A stretch of DNA of 64,000 nt from CAZKBP01 sp964551015 (GTDB lineage: Bacteria > Bacteroidota > Bacteroidia > Cytophagales > Microscillaceae), in contig CAZKBP010000032.1 in NCBI GenBank assembly GCA_964551015.1, positions 8,443 to 72,442 of the forward strand, in the 5' to 3' direction. The notes below the pieces were generated by a model that was not told the origin of the DNA, searched no databases, and saw only the letters and a program-made list of their open reading frames with translations. Made by a program: the position numbers and the translations under genes. This document shows, piece after piece, positions 18,102 through 25,789 of the stretch; the stretch's first letter is position 1; the number at the start of each line of letters is the position of its first letter.

Positions 18102-18330
18102 TTACTTAAAATTCGGTTTGCGCTTCTCCATAAATGCTTTGATGCCTTCTTGGCCGTTGTCGCTAATCCATTGATTGGCAATGCCTTCTTTTTCAAACTC
18201 GGTTCGTTCTTCCAAAGAATTTGCATAGGTCATGAGCATTAATTTTTTGATGTAATCGTAAGCATCGGTAGAGCCTTATCCACTCGATCGTGTTTTGGAT
18301 TTCGGCCAATAGATGGCCGAAATCACTCAT
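18102..18330 (-). pseudogene. Enoyl-CoA hydratase remnant: N- and C-termini joined out of frame
   Basis: The ATG at 18330 begins MSDFGHLLAEIQNTIEWIRL, a normal enoyl-CoA hydratase N-terminus (the EIQNTIEWIRL strand). It then runs into an unrelated frame. Another frame (18102-18275) gives the usual C-terminus: SLEERTEFEKEGIANQW, then GQEGIKAFMEKRKPNFK and a stop. Intact family members have about 260 residues, so some 180 codons including the oxyanion-hole and acid/base residues are gone. It starts 6 bp after the acyl-CoA ligase stop, so it was the second gene of that operon. Confidence 0.85.
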
Positions 18331-18335
18331 CTTTT

Positions 18336-19997
18336 TTATTCCCAGATCACATTACTCTTATGCTCACAATAGTCTCTCAGCTTACTTTCGTATTTCTTAT
18401 GCACGTTATTACGTTTGACTTTCAAAGTTGGTGTTAGTAAGCCATTTTCGGTAGTGAAGGGCTCCCTGGCAACGGCCACGGTATTCACTCTTGAATAATT
18501 GGCTAGTTCTTTGTTTACGCTGAGCATGGTTTGTTCTAGGCTCTTTTCCAATTCTTCTTTTGGCTTGGCCACACCCGCTTCGGAAGGCACCACGATCATG
18601 ATGGGTTGGGGCATTCCCAATCCTAGTAGGCACATTTGTTCAATGTCCGTGTTTGGACTGTAGAGATGCTCTACTTGGGTGGGTATGATAAACTCTCCTT
18701 TTTCTGATTTAAAGGTATCTTTGACCCGACCTGTAATCGCTAGGTAGCCGTCTTGGTCAATTTCTCCGGCATCACTCGTGTGCAACCAGCCATCTCGGAC
18801 GGTCTCGGCGGTTTTCTCGGGGTCTTTGTAGTAACCATCCATGATTACAGGCGACTTGAGTAAAATTTCCTCGGTTTCTTCGTCAATTTTAAGCTCGAAT
18901 CCCTCGTGGGCTTTTCCTACCCTGCCTATTTTCATGCCCCCGACCTGCGTGTAAGTACCATAGCCAAAGCTTTCGGTTTGCCCGTAGGCTTGACATAATG
19001 GAATGCCTAATTTTAGCCACCATTCCACGTCGTAAGCGGTCATGGGGGCTGCCCCCGTGATACAGATTCTGGCCTTGTCTAAACCTAGAGTTGCTTTTAA
19101 TTTATTTTTGATAAAACTACTTACAATGGGAATGCGGAGTAGAGAATCCAGTCTTTTCTGAGGCAGTTTAGCCAGAATACCTTGCTTGAATTTGGTCCAA
19201 ATCCGAGGAACGGCCAAGAAAAGAGTTGGTTTCGCGTCCTTTAGATTTTGGGCAAAGGTATCCAAGTTTTCCACGAAAAATATCTCTGCTCCAAAACGAA
19301 TGGTCATCAGCTCTATCGTACGCTCGGCGATGTGATTGAGGGGTAGGTAAGAAAAGAAACGATTGTCATTCTTTTCATCTAATAAAAACCAATAACCCGA
19401 AGATGGATGATCAAGCGCGTTCATGACCTTTTCTTCGGTAAAAAACGCACCCTTGGGCGTACCCGTGGTACCAGAAGTGAAAATAATAGACCATATATCA
19501 TCCGGTTTGGGAAGGGGATTGCCCTGTAGTGGCTCTTCCTGCATAATGGTTTCCCAATCAGTTCCCATATCTACCTCAGGAAAGCCATCATAGTGGGGAA
19601 GTTTCCCAACTTTGACCCCTTCGGGAACGCCTGTTTTCATATCTTCCCAATTGTCTACCTTTCCGAAAAGCAGTAAATCAACATCTCCTAGCTTGATGAC
19701 TTCTCTCAATTGCTCTCCGGTCAAATTGGAATAGAACGGCACACTGACAAAACCAGCCATCATGATCGCGATATCGGCAATCAACCATTCTCGGCAGTTT
19801 TTAGACACGACGCTGATGTGTGCTTTTTCTTTGGGGCATTGTTGTTTGAGCCAGGTGGCTAATCTTCTGGCTTTCTCGCCCGCTTCGGCCCAGGTATAGG
19901 TTTCCCAAGTATCACCAAAAGGCTGGTGTAAAAAAGGGCTATTTGCCTTTTCTTTTTCGTATCTGTAGAAATATTCTACTAATGAAATTTTGCGCAT
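18336..19997 (-). CDS. Long-chain acyl-CoA synthetase (AMP-forming)
   Basis: This 553-aa protein has the ANL-superfamily motifs: TSGTTGTPKG P-loop (174-183), a PLNHIAERTIE segment, the adenylate-binding AYGQTESFGYGTYTQ region, and DGWLHTSDAGEID followed by GRVKDTFKSEKGEFI. It activates a fatty acid to acyl-AMP then acyl-CoA, feeding beta-oxidation or lipid synthesis. The GRVKDTFKSEKGEFI variant and overall layout fit the eukaryotic-like long-chain ligase branch. It formed an operon with the enoyl-CoA hydratase remnant 6 bp downstream. Chain-length preference cannot be read directly. Confidence 0.9.
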   Translation of the reverse strand: MRKISLVEYFYRYEKEKANSPFLHQPFGDTWETYTWAEAGEKARRLATWLKQQCPKEKAHISVVSKNCREWLIADIAIMMAGFVSVPFYSNLTGEQLREVIKLGDVDLLLFGKVDNWEDMKTGVPEGVKVGKLPHYDGFPEVDMGTDWETIMQEEPLQGNPLPKPDDIWSIIFTSGTTGTPKGAFFTEEKVMNALDHPSSGYWFLLDEKNDNRFFSYLPLNHIAERTIELMTIRFGAEIFFVENLDTFAQNLKDAKPTLFLAVPRIWTKFKQGILAKLPQKRLDSLLRIPIVSSFIKNKLKATLGLDKARICITGAAPMTAYDVEWWLKLGIPLCQAYGQTESFGYGTYTQVGGMKIGRVGKAHEGFELKIDEETEEILLKSPVIMDGYYKDPEKTAETVRDGWLHTSDAGEIDQDGYLAITGRVKDTFKSEKGEFIIPTQVEHLYSPNTDIEQMCLLGLGMPQPIMIVVPSEAGVAKPKEELEKSLEQTMLSVNKELANYSRVNTVAVAREPFTTENGLLTPTLKVKRNNVHKKYESKLRDYCEHKSNVIWE

Positions 19998-20077
19998 GAT
20001 TTTATTTGATTTTCAGTTGTTTCTGCAATTAACCTTAATTTTTAAATGGACACTACCATTTGCCAAGTGAATCTCCC

Positions 20078-20386
20078 TCAAAACCACCTATCCATCAATT
20101 TGACCTGACTTTCTAGGGCGTCCTTAAATTCTTTTTTCAAGTGCTCAATCAATTCCGAAGCCGAGAGTTTATCCTTGATCGTGGCTACTCCTTGCCCCGC
20201 TGACCATGTGCTTTTCCAGGCTTTGGCCTCTTGATCATTTGTTTTGCCGAAGTCCATTTTTGATTTGGATGCCCACATTTCTTTGGTGATACCCGCTGCT
20301 TCCAAGCTTGCTCGGAGGTAACTGCTATTGACACCTGATACGGTCGCGGTATGGACAATATCTTGGGTGCCTCCTTCGGTCATCAT
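20078..20386 (-). pseudogene. Nitronate monooxygenase C-terminal fragment with own promoter
   Basis: This 102-aa frame matches only the C-terminal third of nitronate monooxygenases: DIVHTATVSGVNSSYLRASL, then AWKSTWSAGQGVATI and a final helical segment. The FMN-binding barrel and catalytic His are absent. An operator-like site and a TAnnTTTG element lie just upstream (20426-20448), so the promoter seems retained and the missing part was lost right after the start. It is a second copy distinct from the remnant at 16749. Whether the fragment is expressed is unknown. Confidence 0.75.
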
Positions 20387-20430
20387 AGTTTTCGGCTAAA
20401 ATTTTAGACTACTGATTTATACATTCAAAT

Positions 20431-20448
20431 ATAGCACTCTTGTACTAA
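20431..20448. promoter_or_regulatory. Predicted TetR operator (site 1)
   Basis: ATAGCA-N6-TACTAA fits the palindromic consensus WTAGTA-N6-TACTAA shared with 22833-22850 and 25038-25055. On the minus strand it overlaps TATATTTG (complement of 20426-20433), a good Bacteroidota -7 element for the fragment starting at 20386. Confidence 0.6.
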
Positions 20449-20541
20449 AAATTCGAGTATAATAGCATGAAATGACTAATTTTTATCAAAAGTAGGACAA
20501 ATAACCTCTTGAAAAGCCATTTACACGGATGAGGAGTACGC

Positions 20542-21726
20542 TTATTGAATTCGTCTTAGCATATTTTCATTTACCTCCTCCCAAGCATTAGCTCCTACCA
20601 AGCCTAAGGTCAAGTCCGTATCTGCTACCAAATTAGCCATCACATCTTTGACGGCTTGTTCACCGCCAATCCCAAGAGCCAGTGCATAAGGGCGAGCTAC
20701 CAGTACCGCTCTAGCACCCAGTGCCATTGCTTTGAATACATCGGCTCCTCGGCGAATACCACTGTCAAATAAAATCGTGGTTTTTTCCCCGACGGCATCC
20801 GAAATTTCTTTCAAGACATCCAAAGAGCCAATGGCACCATCTACCTGACGACCACCGTGATTGGAGACCACAATTCCGTCGGCTCCGTGGTCAATAGATT
20901 TCTGTGCATCCTCGACACTTTGAATTCCTTTCAGAATAACTGGTAATTTGGTATGCTCCCGGATGATTTTCAAATCGTCCCAGGTCAAAGACGCGTCCGA
21001 AAATGCATCCGCAAAATGCATAATTGCCTTCATTTTATTTTCTTCGGGGTCTCCTACTCGGGAGCGAAATACAGAATCATTGAAGTAATTGGATAATCCT
21101 TCTCCATACAAAAAGGGCAAATAAGCCAGCTTAATATCACGCTCCCGCCAGGCCAGCATACGTGTATCCAAAGTCACCACAATGGCTTCATAACCTGCGT
21201 TTTCAGCTCTCGTGAGGATACTTTTTGTAAAATCATGATCGCCTCCCCAATATAATTGAAACCAATGCGGGTTATCTCCATTGGCTTCTGCTACTGCCTC
21301 CAGCGGCTTGGAAGAAACTGTACTCAAGATTTGCGGAATTTTTAAGGCTTTGGCCGCCCGGGCTACGGCTATTTCCGCTTCCTCGTGGGCAATGGATAAA
21401 ACCCCAACCGGAGCAAACAACAGAGGAGTTGGAAATTTCTTTCCAAATAATTCTACCCCAATGCTTCTTTGAGAAACATCCACTAACATCCGGGGAATAA
21501 TTTGCCATCTATGAAAAGCATCTCGGTTGTGTTTCATGGTTTCCTCTCCTCCGGCTCCTCCGGCAATATAAGCGAACGCTTCGGGGGTCATCACTTCTCT
21601 TGCTTTCTCTACTAATTCTTCATAGGCGATAGGAAACTTAGGTTTTTGCTGGGATACGCCATTCATGTAGATTTGCATCTGGTGTTGCATACCTACGGAT
21701 TGGCTTGGTTGGGTTTCTTTGCTCAT
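20542..21726 (-). CDS. FMN-dependent alpha-hydroxyacid oxidase (lactate 2-monooxygenase-like)
   Basis: This 394-aa TIM-barrel protein has the L-2-hydroxyacid oxidase motifs: the catalytic His290 and Arg293 in SNHGGRQVDG, the FMN-phosphate site DSGIRRG (321-327) and Lys266 in VILKG. The segment LDTRMLAWRERDI is typical of lactate 2-monooxygenase-type members. These enzymes oxidise L-2-hydroxyacids with FMN, giving a 2-oxoacid or, in the monooxygenase form, a shorter carboxylic acid plus CO2. It is likely cytosolic. It sits between the nitronate monooxygenase fragment and the AOC-like protein, all on the minus strand. The true substrate could be lactate or a longer hydroxyacid. Confidence 0.88.
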   Translation of the reverse strand: MSKETQPSQSVGMQHQMQIYMNGVSQQKPKFPIAYEELVEKAREVMTPEAFAYIAGGAGGEETMKHNRDAFHRWQIIPRMLVDVSQRSIGVELFGKKFPTPLLFAPVGVLSIAHEEAEIAVARAAKALKIPQILSTVSSKPLEAVAEANGDNPHWFQLYWGGDHDFTKSILTRAENAGYEAIVVTLDTRMLAWRERDIKLAYLPFLYGEGLSNYFNDSVFRSRVGDPEENKMKAIMHFADAFSDASLTWDDLKIIREHTKLPVILKGIQSVEDAQKSIDHGADGIVVSNHGGRQVDGAIGSLDVLKEISDAVGEKTTILFDSGIRRGADVFKAMALGARAVLVARPYALALGIGGEQAVKDVMANLVADTDLTLGLVGANAWEEVNENMLRRIQ

Positions 21727-21972
21727 GTTAAATATGCTTTAAGTGTGAAATATTTTAAGGAAGGTACAATATGATTATTTATATTGAAAATTGTTTTAAA
21801 GTAATTCAATCATTGTTCCTTATCTTTAAGTCAATTTTGGAGTATTATTGTTTTAATAAAGCAACTCATGACTCTCCTCGATAATTATGATCTAATAATT
21901 TCAACAAATTTTCCCAGTTTTTCCAATCCTCTATCTACATTTAGTTTTATTTTAGTATTTACTCGCTGAAAC

Positions 21973-22776
21973 CTAAGCGGGCCAATAATCAGGTTTGGGC
22001 AAGCCGGGAAAGGTAATTCTAAACGTCTCTGCGCCAGCAAAATTAGGAGCGAGTAGCCTTTCCCGATAAAATTCTCCCGAAGCTCCCGCATACTTACCCG
22101 TACCTCCTAGAATCGTCCCAGCGAATTTTTGTCCTTTCACGCCCCACTCGAAAAACATGACACCGTGAATGGAATCGGTAATCGGCTCATACCATTCTTT
22201 GGGGTTTTTGGAAGATCGGAAGGCAAAAGTAGCCGTTTGCTCCAGAATAATTTTCCGATCAAGTTTATCGCATTCCCTTACCGCCGTCAAGTAGGCCTCG
22301 ATGCGCTGTTTATGATTTTGAGGTTTAATAACTAAGCGATCCATGGTAGCGGCAACGAAATCGCTGGAAACATTGGTCAAGAACCGGTTCACGGAAGTAA
22401 AGTTTCCGATGATCTTATCAGGGTATAAAGACTCAAATTTCCCATCTTGGATCATTCTGAGGCCACCCGAGGTTTTAGTAGTGAAATCTGGGTCTTTGGG
22501 ATCTAACTCGAGCGGGTTCTGACAGCATTTCTCATCTTCAATGGAACCTCCCACGTGCATGGGCCCACCCCCGTGCGCTAATAAGCCATTAACAGGGAGG
22601 TTTGTGCCAACATAAGATAAAGAGTTCCTTGGAATGAGGGATGAAATAAACGGGATACGGGATAGCACTGCTTTTGTCCTGATGCTAGCAAGTGCCCAGT
22701 TTAAACTATGATTCCATGTTTGCCCAAACTTATTGGCATCAGAAATGGTATCTACGACTAAATCTTGGTTTGACAT
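21973..22776 (-). CDS. Unknown protein with allene-oxide-cyclase/dirigent-like barrel motif
   Basis: This 267-aa protein has no signal peptide. The C-terminal region has strands with the motif GTILGGTGKYAGASGEF, like the GGTGxYxGAxG turn of allene-oxide-cyclase and dirigent beta-barrels. Upstream are LLAHGGGPMHVGGSIED and a CC-containing loop (DEKCCQNPLELDPKDPDF). I know no defined function. A TetR operator sits in its promoter (22833-22850), so it belongs to the same predicted regulon as the nitronate monooxygenase fragment and the TetR gene at 25094. Transformation of oxidised fatty acids is a guess from the fold and neighbours. Confidence 0.55.
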   Translation of the reverse strand: MSNQDLVVDTISDANKFGQTWNHSLNWALASIRTKAVLSRIPFISSLIPRNSLSYVGTNLPVNGLLAHGGGPMHVGGSIEDEKCCQNPLELDPKDPDFTTKTSGGLRMIQDGKFESLYPDKIIGNFTSVNRFLTNVSSDFVAATMDRLVIKPQNHKQRIEAYLTAVRECDKLDRKIILEQTATFAFRSSKNPKEWYEPITDSIHGVMFFEWGVKGQKFAGTILGGTGKYAGASGEFYRERLLAPNFAGAETFRITFPGLPKPDYWPA

Positions 22777-23361
22777 ATTCTATATTACTTTTTATTGAAT
22801 TTCTTGTAGATATTAGCGATTCTGGAACAAATATAGTACTATTAAACTAATAAAAAAATTTTTTTAGGACTAAAGTGCTAATTTTTTCAAATGGATTTAT
22901 AAAAAGAGATGATTAATAAGGCGGTGGTGCTGATTTAGGAAAAGAAGGGATCACTCGATTGCAGAATAAATTTCTGTACTTTCTTGATCCGGCCAATAGA
23001 TACAAAATAAATTCTGAATAAAACAGCAATTAAAAAATAATATTATTATCAAAGTGGCGAGACGGTTTAGGATGAAGGAACTATACTAATGAGGGAAAAT
23101 ATTTCCGTAGGAGTAGGCGTTTTTTAGCATCAAATCCATGAAACACGCCTGTACAAGGGAGTTATCACGCAGTACAACTAGGCAAATATCCCACACGATC
23201 AATGTAACATTATCATCAAAATTACCCGTGCTTGACTTATTCCCTAATAAAATTCAACCTTCCTTACTTTAGACACCATCAGATTTAACTCATTTGAATA
23301 TTTTGGCGTTTTTTTTGGAACTTAACATAAAGAAGCCTACAACATATTAATATCTTACCTT
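22777..23361. other. Divergent intergenic region (about 585 bp)
   Basis: It contains the TetR operator at 22833-22850 and, at 23086-23252 on the minus strand, an open frame with the peptide FDDNVTLIVWDI that resembles the end of a PP2C phosphatase but has no start; it may be a remnant. The PP2C gene at 23362 starts at the right edge. Otherwise I see nothing. Confidence 0.35.
22833..22850. promoter_or_regulatory. Predicted TetR operator (site 2)
   Basis: ATAGTA-N6-AACTAA, a one-mismatch palindrome, lies 57 bp before the start at 22776. It is preceded by GCGATTCTGGAACAAAT, nearly identical to the block before site 3. The minus-strand complement gives TATATTTG, a matching -7 element, so a bound repressor would cover the promoter. 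Confidence 0.7.
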
Positions 23362-24888
23362 ATGAAGAAACTATCCTATTTCTGGAATCGGGTATCTGAA
23401 CTGGGAATACAACCCAGAATGAGTTATTTTCAACAACGCAGAGTCCGCTTGGTGAATCAGCAACTAGTTGTATTAGTTCCAATGCTATGTGTTCTAAGCT
23501 ATCTTCTTTCGGCCGCCGGAGCCAAACCAGCCGCTATTTACGCCCTGATTTTGAATCCAGTCTTCATGGTGTTGTTGTTTTTGAATTACAAAAGACTCAC
23601 CCATATTTCCCTCCTTTTATTAGCTTACATGCTACCCGTCATCGTTCTTATCGCCCCCATTCTTACGGGCAATTTCCAGCCTGAAGCCATGAAGGCAGAA
23701 AATTTTATCAACGTCAGAATGATGTTATTATGCGCTCACGTAGGCGTGATTGTGATTGTTGATTTCAAGAATCGCCTGATTTTGACCACGGCCTTGCTCT
23801 GGAGTTTTGGTGTTTTTGTATTTTTTTATCAGATTTTGGGCTTATTCGGAGCTTCTCCCCAACAACTGGGGGTGGTTATCCCGGGACAAGCTTTTATTGA
23901 TGGAGTATATACGCTGGCGTTTATTATCATTACTTTTTTTGTTTTGTTCCTGCTGCAGGTGAATCTAGTGTATGAACATAAAAATATGTTCTTATTAGAA
24001 GACACGCAGGAGAAAAACGAGGAGCTAAGAGCAACTGAAGAAGAACTTCGACAAAATATGGAGGAAATACAGGCTATTCAGGAAGCACTAGAGCAACAAC
24101 ATTACCAATTAAAATTTCAGAGTGACCAGATCCAAAGCAGTATTCGTTATGCTAGTAATATCCAGTTGGCGATGTTGCCCTCAGAAGAGCAGCTCAAATC
24201 CTTATTTGCCGAGTTTTTCCGCTTGTACAAGCCCAAAGATATTGTATCTGGTGATTTTTACTGGTATGCCCAACAAGAAAATAGCACCTATCTGGCCGTG
24301 GTAGATTGCACGGGCCACGGAGTGCCCGGGGCGTTTATGTCGCTGATTGGCAATTCAGTTCTAAATCATCTAGTGGTCGAGAAAGGACTCACCGAACCTG
24401 GACAGATTCTCTCGGAATTACACTGTCAGGTCAATCAATCACTGAAACAGAACCATACCAAGAATAATGATGGCATGGATATCGGGCTGTGTCGCCTGGA
24501 TCGCCTTCCCAATCGGGAATGGAGCCTACACTATGCTGGGGCAAAGATTGATTTATACCTTATGAACCAAGGAGAATTTAAAGTCATTAAAGGTACTCGG
24601 CAATCTATTGGTGGAAAATGGAGTCAAGAAACCCTCAAGTTTTCTCAGGAAAAAATATGCTTGAAACCGGGAGATCAGATTTACCTGACCAGCGATGGCC
24701 TGATTGACCTCCCCAATCCAAAACGGAAAAAGTTTGGCAGAAAACGCTTGATTGATTTTATGAAAACCCAGTATGAGTTACCGCTTCATTTGCAAAAAGA
24801 ACATTTAAAACTCTGTCTGCAAGAATTTCAGCAAAATGCCAAACAAAGAGATGATATCCTCTTTATCGGGATTCGGCTAGCGCGATGA
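23362..24888 (+). CDS. Membrane-bound SpoIIE-family PP2C phosphatase
   Basis: A 508-aa protein. Residues 30-205 hold about six TM helices, 213-252 form a coiled coil (EKNEELRATEEELRQNMEE), and 255-505 form a SpoIIE/RsbU phosphatase domain. Metal-binding Asp residues are present in IVSGDFYW (D298) and VVDCTGHGVPG (D315), and TSDGLIDLPN and RDDILFIGI supply later Asp residues. It likely dephosphorylates an anti-sigma-antagonist type protein in response to a membrane signal; no partner switch is nearby. The coding end overlaps a small minus-strand remnant. Confidence in family is high, the target unknown. Confidence 0.9.
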   Translation: MKKLSYFWNRVSELGIQPRMSYFQQRRVRLVNQQLVVLVPMLCVLSYLLSAAGAKPAAIYALILNPVFMVLLFLNYKRLTHISLLLLAYMLPVIVLIAPILTGNFQPEAMKAENFINVRMMLLCAHVGVIVIVDFKNRLILTTALLWSFGVFVFFYQILGLFGASPQQLGVVIPGQAFIDGVYTLAFIIITFFVLFLLQVNLVYEHKNMFLLEDTQEKNEELRATEEELRQNMEEIQAIQEALEQQHYQLKFQSDQIQSSIRYASNIQLAMLPSEEQLKSLFAEFFRLYKPKDIVSGDFYWYAQQENSTYLAVVDCTGHGVPGAFMSLIGNSVLNHLVVEKGLTEPGQILSELHCQVNQSLKQNHTKNNDGMDIGLCRLDRLPNREWSLHYAGAKIDLYLMNQGEFKVIKGTRQSIGGKWSQETLKFSQEKICLKPGDQIYLTSDGLIDLPNPKRKKFGRKRLIDFMKTQYELPLHLQKEHLKLCLQEFQQNAKQRDDILFIGIRLAR

Positions 24889-24937
24889 TTTCCACCTCGT
24901 ACTCGGTGTTTGAACACGACGATACCAACCCGTAATC
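24863..24937 (-). pseudogene. Possible Rid (YjgF)-family C-terminal remnant
   Basis: A minus-strand frame reads LVSSCSNTEYEVEIIALAE and ends in a stop, resembling the end of Rid deaminases (SLASPEYLVEIEAIAV). It is preceded by a stop, overlaps the last 26 bp of the PP2C gene, and points away from the TetR operator at 25038. It may be the tail of a lost gene that diverged from tetR. The fragment is short, so this is tentative. Confidence 0.35.
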
Positions 24938-25037
24938 CTAGGGGTGGAAATTTCAGTGATTTGATACTGCCGAAGCTCCTTCCTCAGCTTTCCTCTACCT
25001 TGAAGTTCTCATTTAAATTAGCAATTCTGGAACAAAT

Positions 25038-25055
25038 TTAGTATCATTGTACTAA
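25038..25055. promoter_or_regulatory. Predicted TetR operator (site 3), perfect palindrome
   Basis: TTAGTA-N6-TACTAA is a perfect 6-6-6 inverted repeat 38 bp before the TetR start, preceded by GCAATTCTGGAACAAAT as at site 2. This fits autoregulation by the adjacent TetR protein. On the minus strand it overlaps TAAATTTG, a -7-like element pointing towards the Rid-like remnant. Confidence 0.75.
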
Positions 25056-25093
25056 TAATAGAAATAACTAGCACTTAGATACTAATTTTTGTA

Positions 25094-25735
25094 ATGAAAT
25101 TAAGAGAGAAAATTCTTAGCAAGGCGATTGAGCTCTTCAATGAGCAAGGAATACCCTCGACCTCACCCAATCAGATTGCTAGCGCATTGAATATCAGTAC
25201 GGGTAACCTGACCTACCATTTCAAAACCAAAGCAATTTTAATCAAGGAAGTTTACGAGAAAATCGATGCCGAAACACGAGATTTTATCAAGCTAGAAGGC
25301 TACCTGACCCTAGATGATTTCAGGAAGATTATGCGGAATTTTCGGGATTTCATGGAGCAAAATAGTTTCTTCTTCCAAGATATGGCCTTTATCCTCCAGA
25401 ATTATCCCGAGGTAGGTAAATTATACAGGGAAAGTAATCTCAAACGCTTCCGACAAGGACGAATGCTCTTTGATTACTATATAGAAACGGGTAGGATGAT
25501 CCCCGAAGAAGAAGGCATTAATTATGATTTTTTGATCCACAATATCTGGATGGTAGGTTGCTTCTGGAACACACAAAGCAAAGTCTTTACTTCTAGCACT
25601 CTATTTGAGAAACCCACGGATTTGGTGGATATGACTTGGTATATGATTCTGCCCTATTTGACCAAAAAAGGAAAAGAGGAGTACGGTCAGATTAATGATT
25701 TTTTGAAGAAAAAAACAAATGCCAGCAAAGTATAA
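25094..25735 (+). CDS. TetR-family transcriptional regulator
   Basis: A 213-aa protein with an N-terminal TetR HTH: ILSKAIELFNEQGIPSTSPNQIASALNISTGNLTYHF is spread over residues 8-44, with recognition helix around STGNLTYHFK. A helical ligand-binding domain follows with no recognisable effector site; the long second half (YLTLDDFRKIMRNF onwards) resembles regulators of fatty-acid or acyl-CoA genes in Bacteroidota. The palindrome at 25038 lies in its promoter, and matching sites occur before 22776 and 20386, so it probably represses part of the lipid region and itself. A CoA-ester inducer is an inference. Confidence 0.88.
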   Translation: MKLREKILSKAIELFNEQGIPSTSPNQIASALNISTGNLTYHFKTKAILIKEVYEKIDAETRDFIKLEGYLTLDDFRKIMRNFRDFMEQNSFFFQDMAFILQNYPEVGKLYRESNLKRFRQGRMLFDYYIETGRMIPEEEGINYDFLIHNIWMVGCFWNTQSKVFTSSTLFEKPTDLVDMTWYMILPYLTKKGKEEYGQINDFLKKKTNASKV

Positions 25736-25789
25736 AGTGAAGTTGTCTAAAATGTAGACAACTTCATCCTCAAATCAATCCTAGCCAAC

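Noticed and set aside
24889..24950. Long-range inverted repeat TTTCCACC/GGTGGAAA
   Set aside because: Loop of over 45 nt; not a convincing terminator or operator, although a small GTGTT/AACAC hairpin lies inside.
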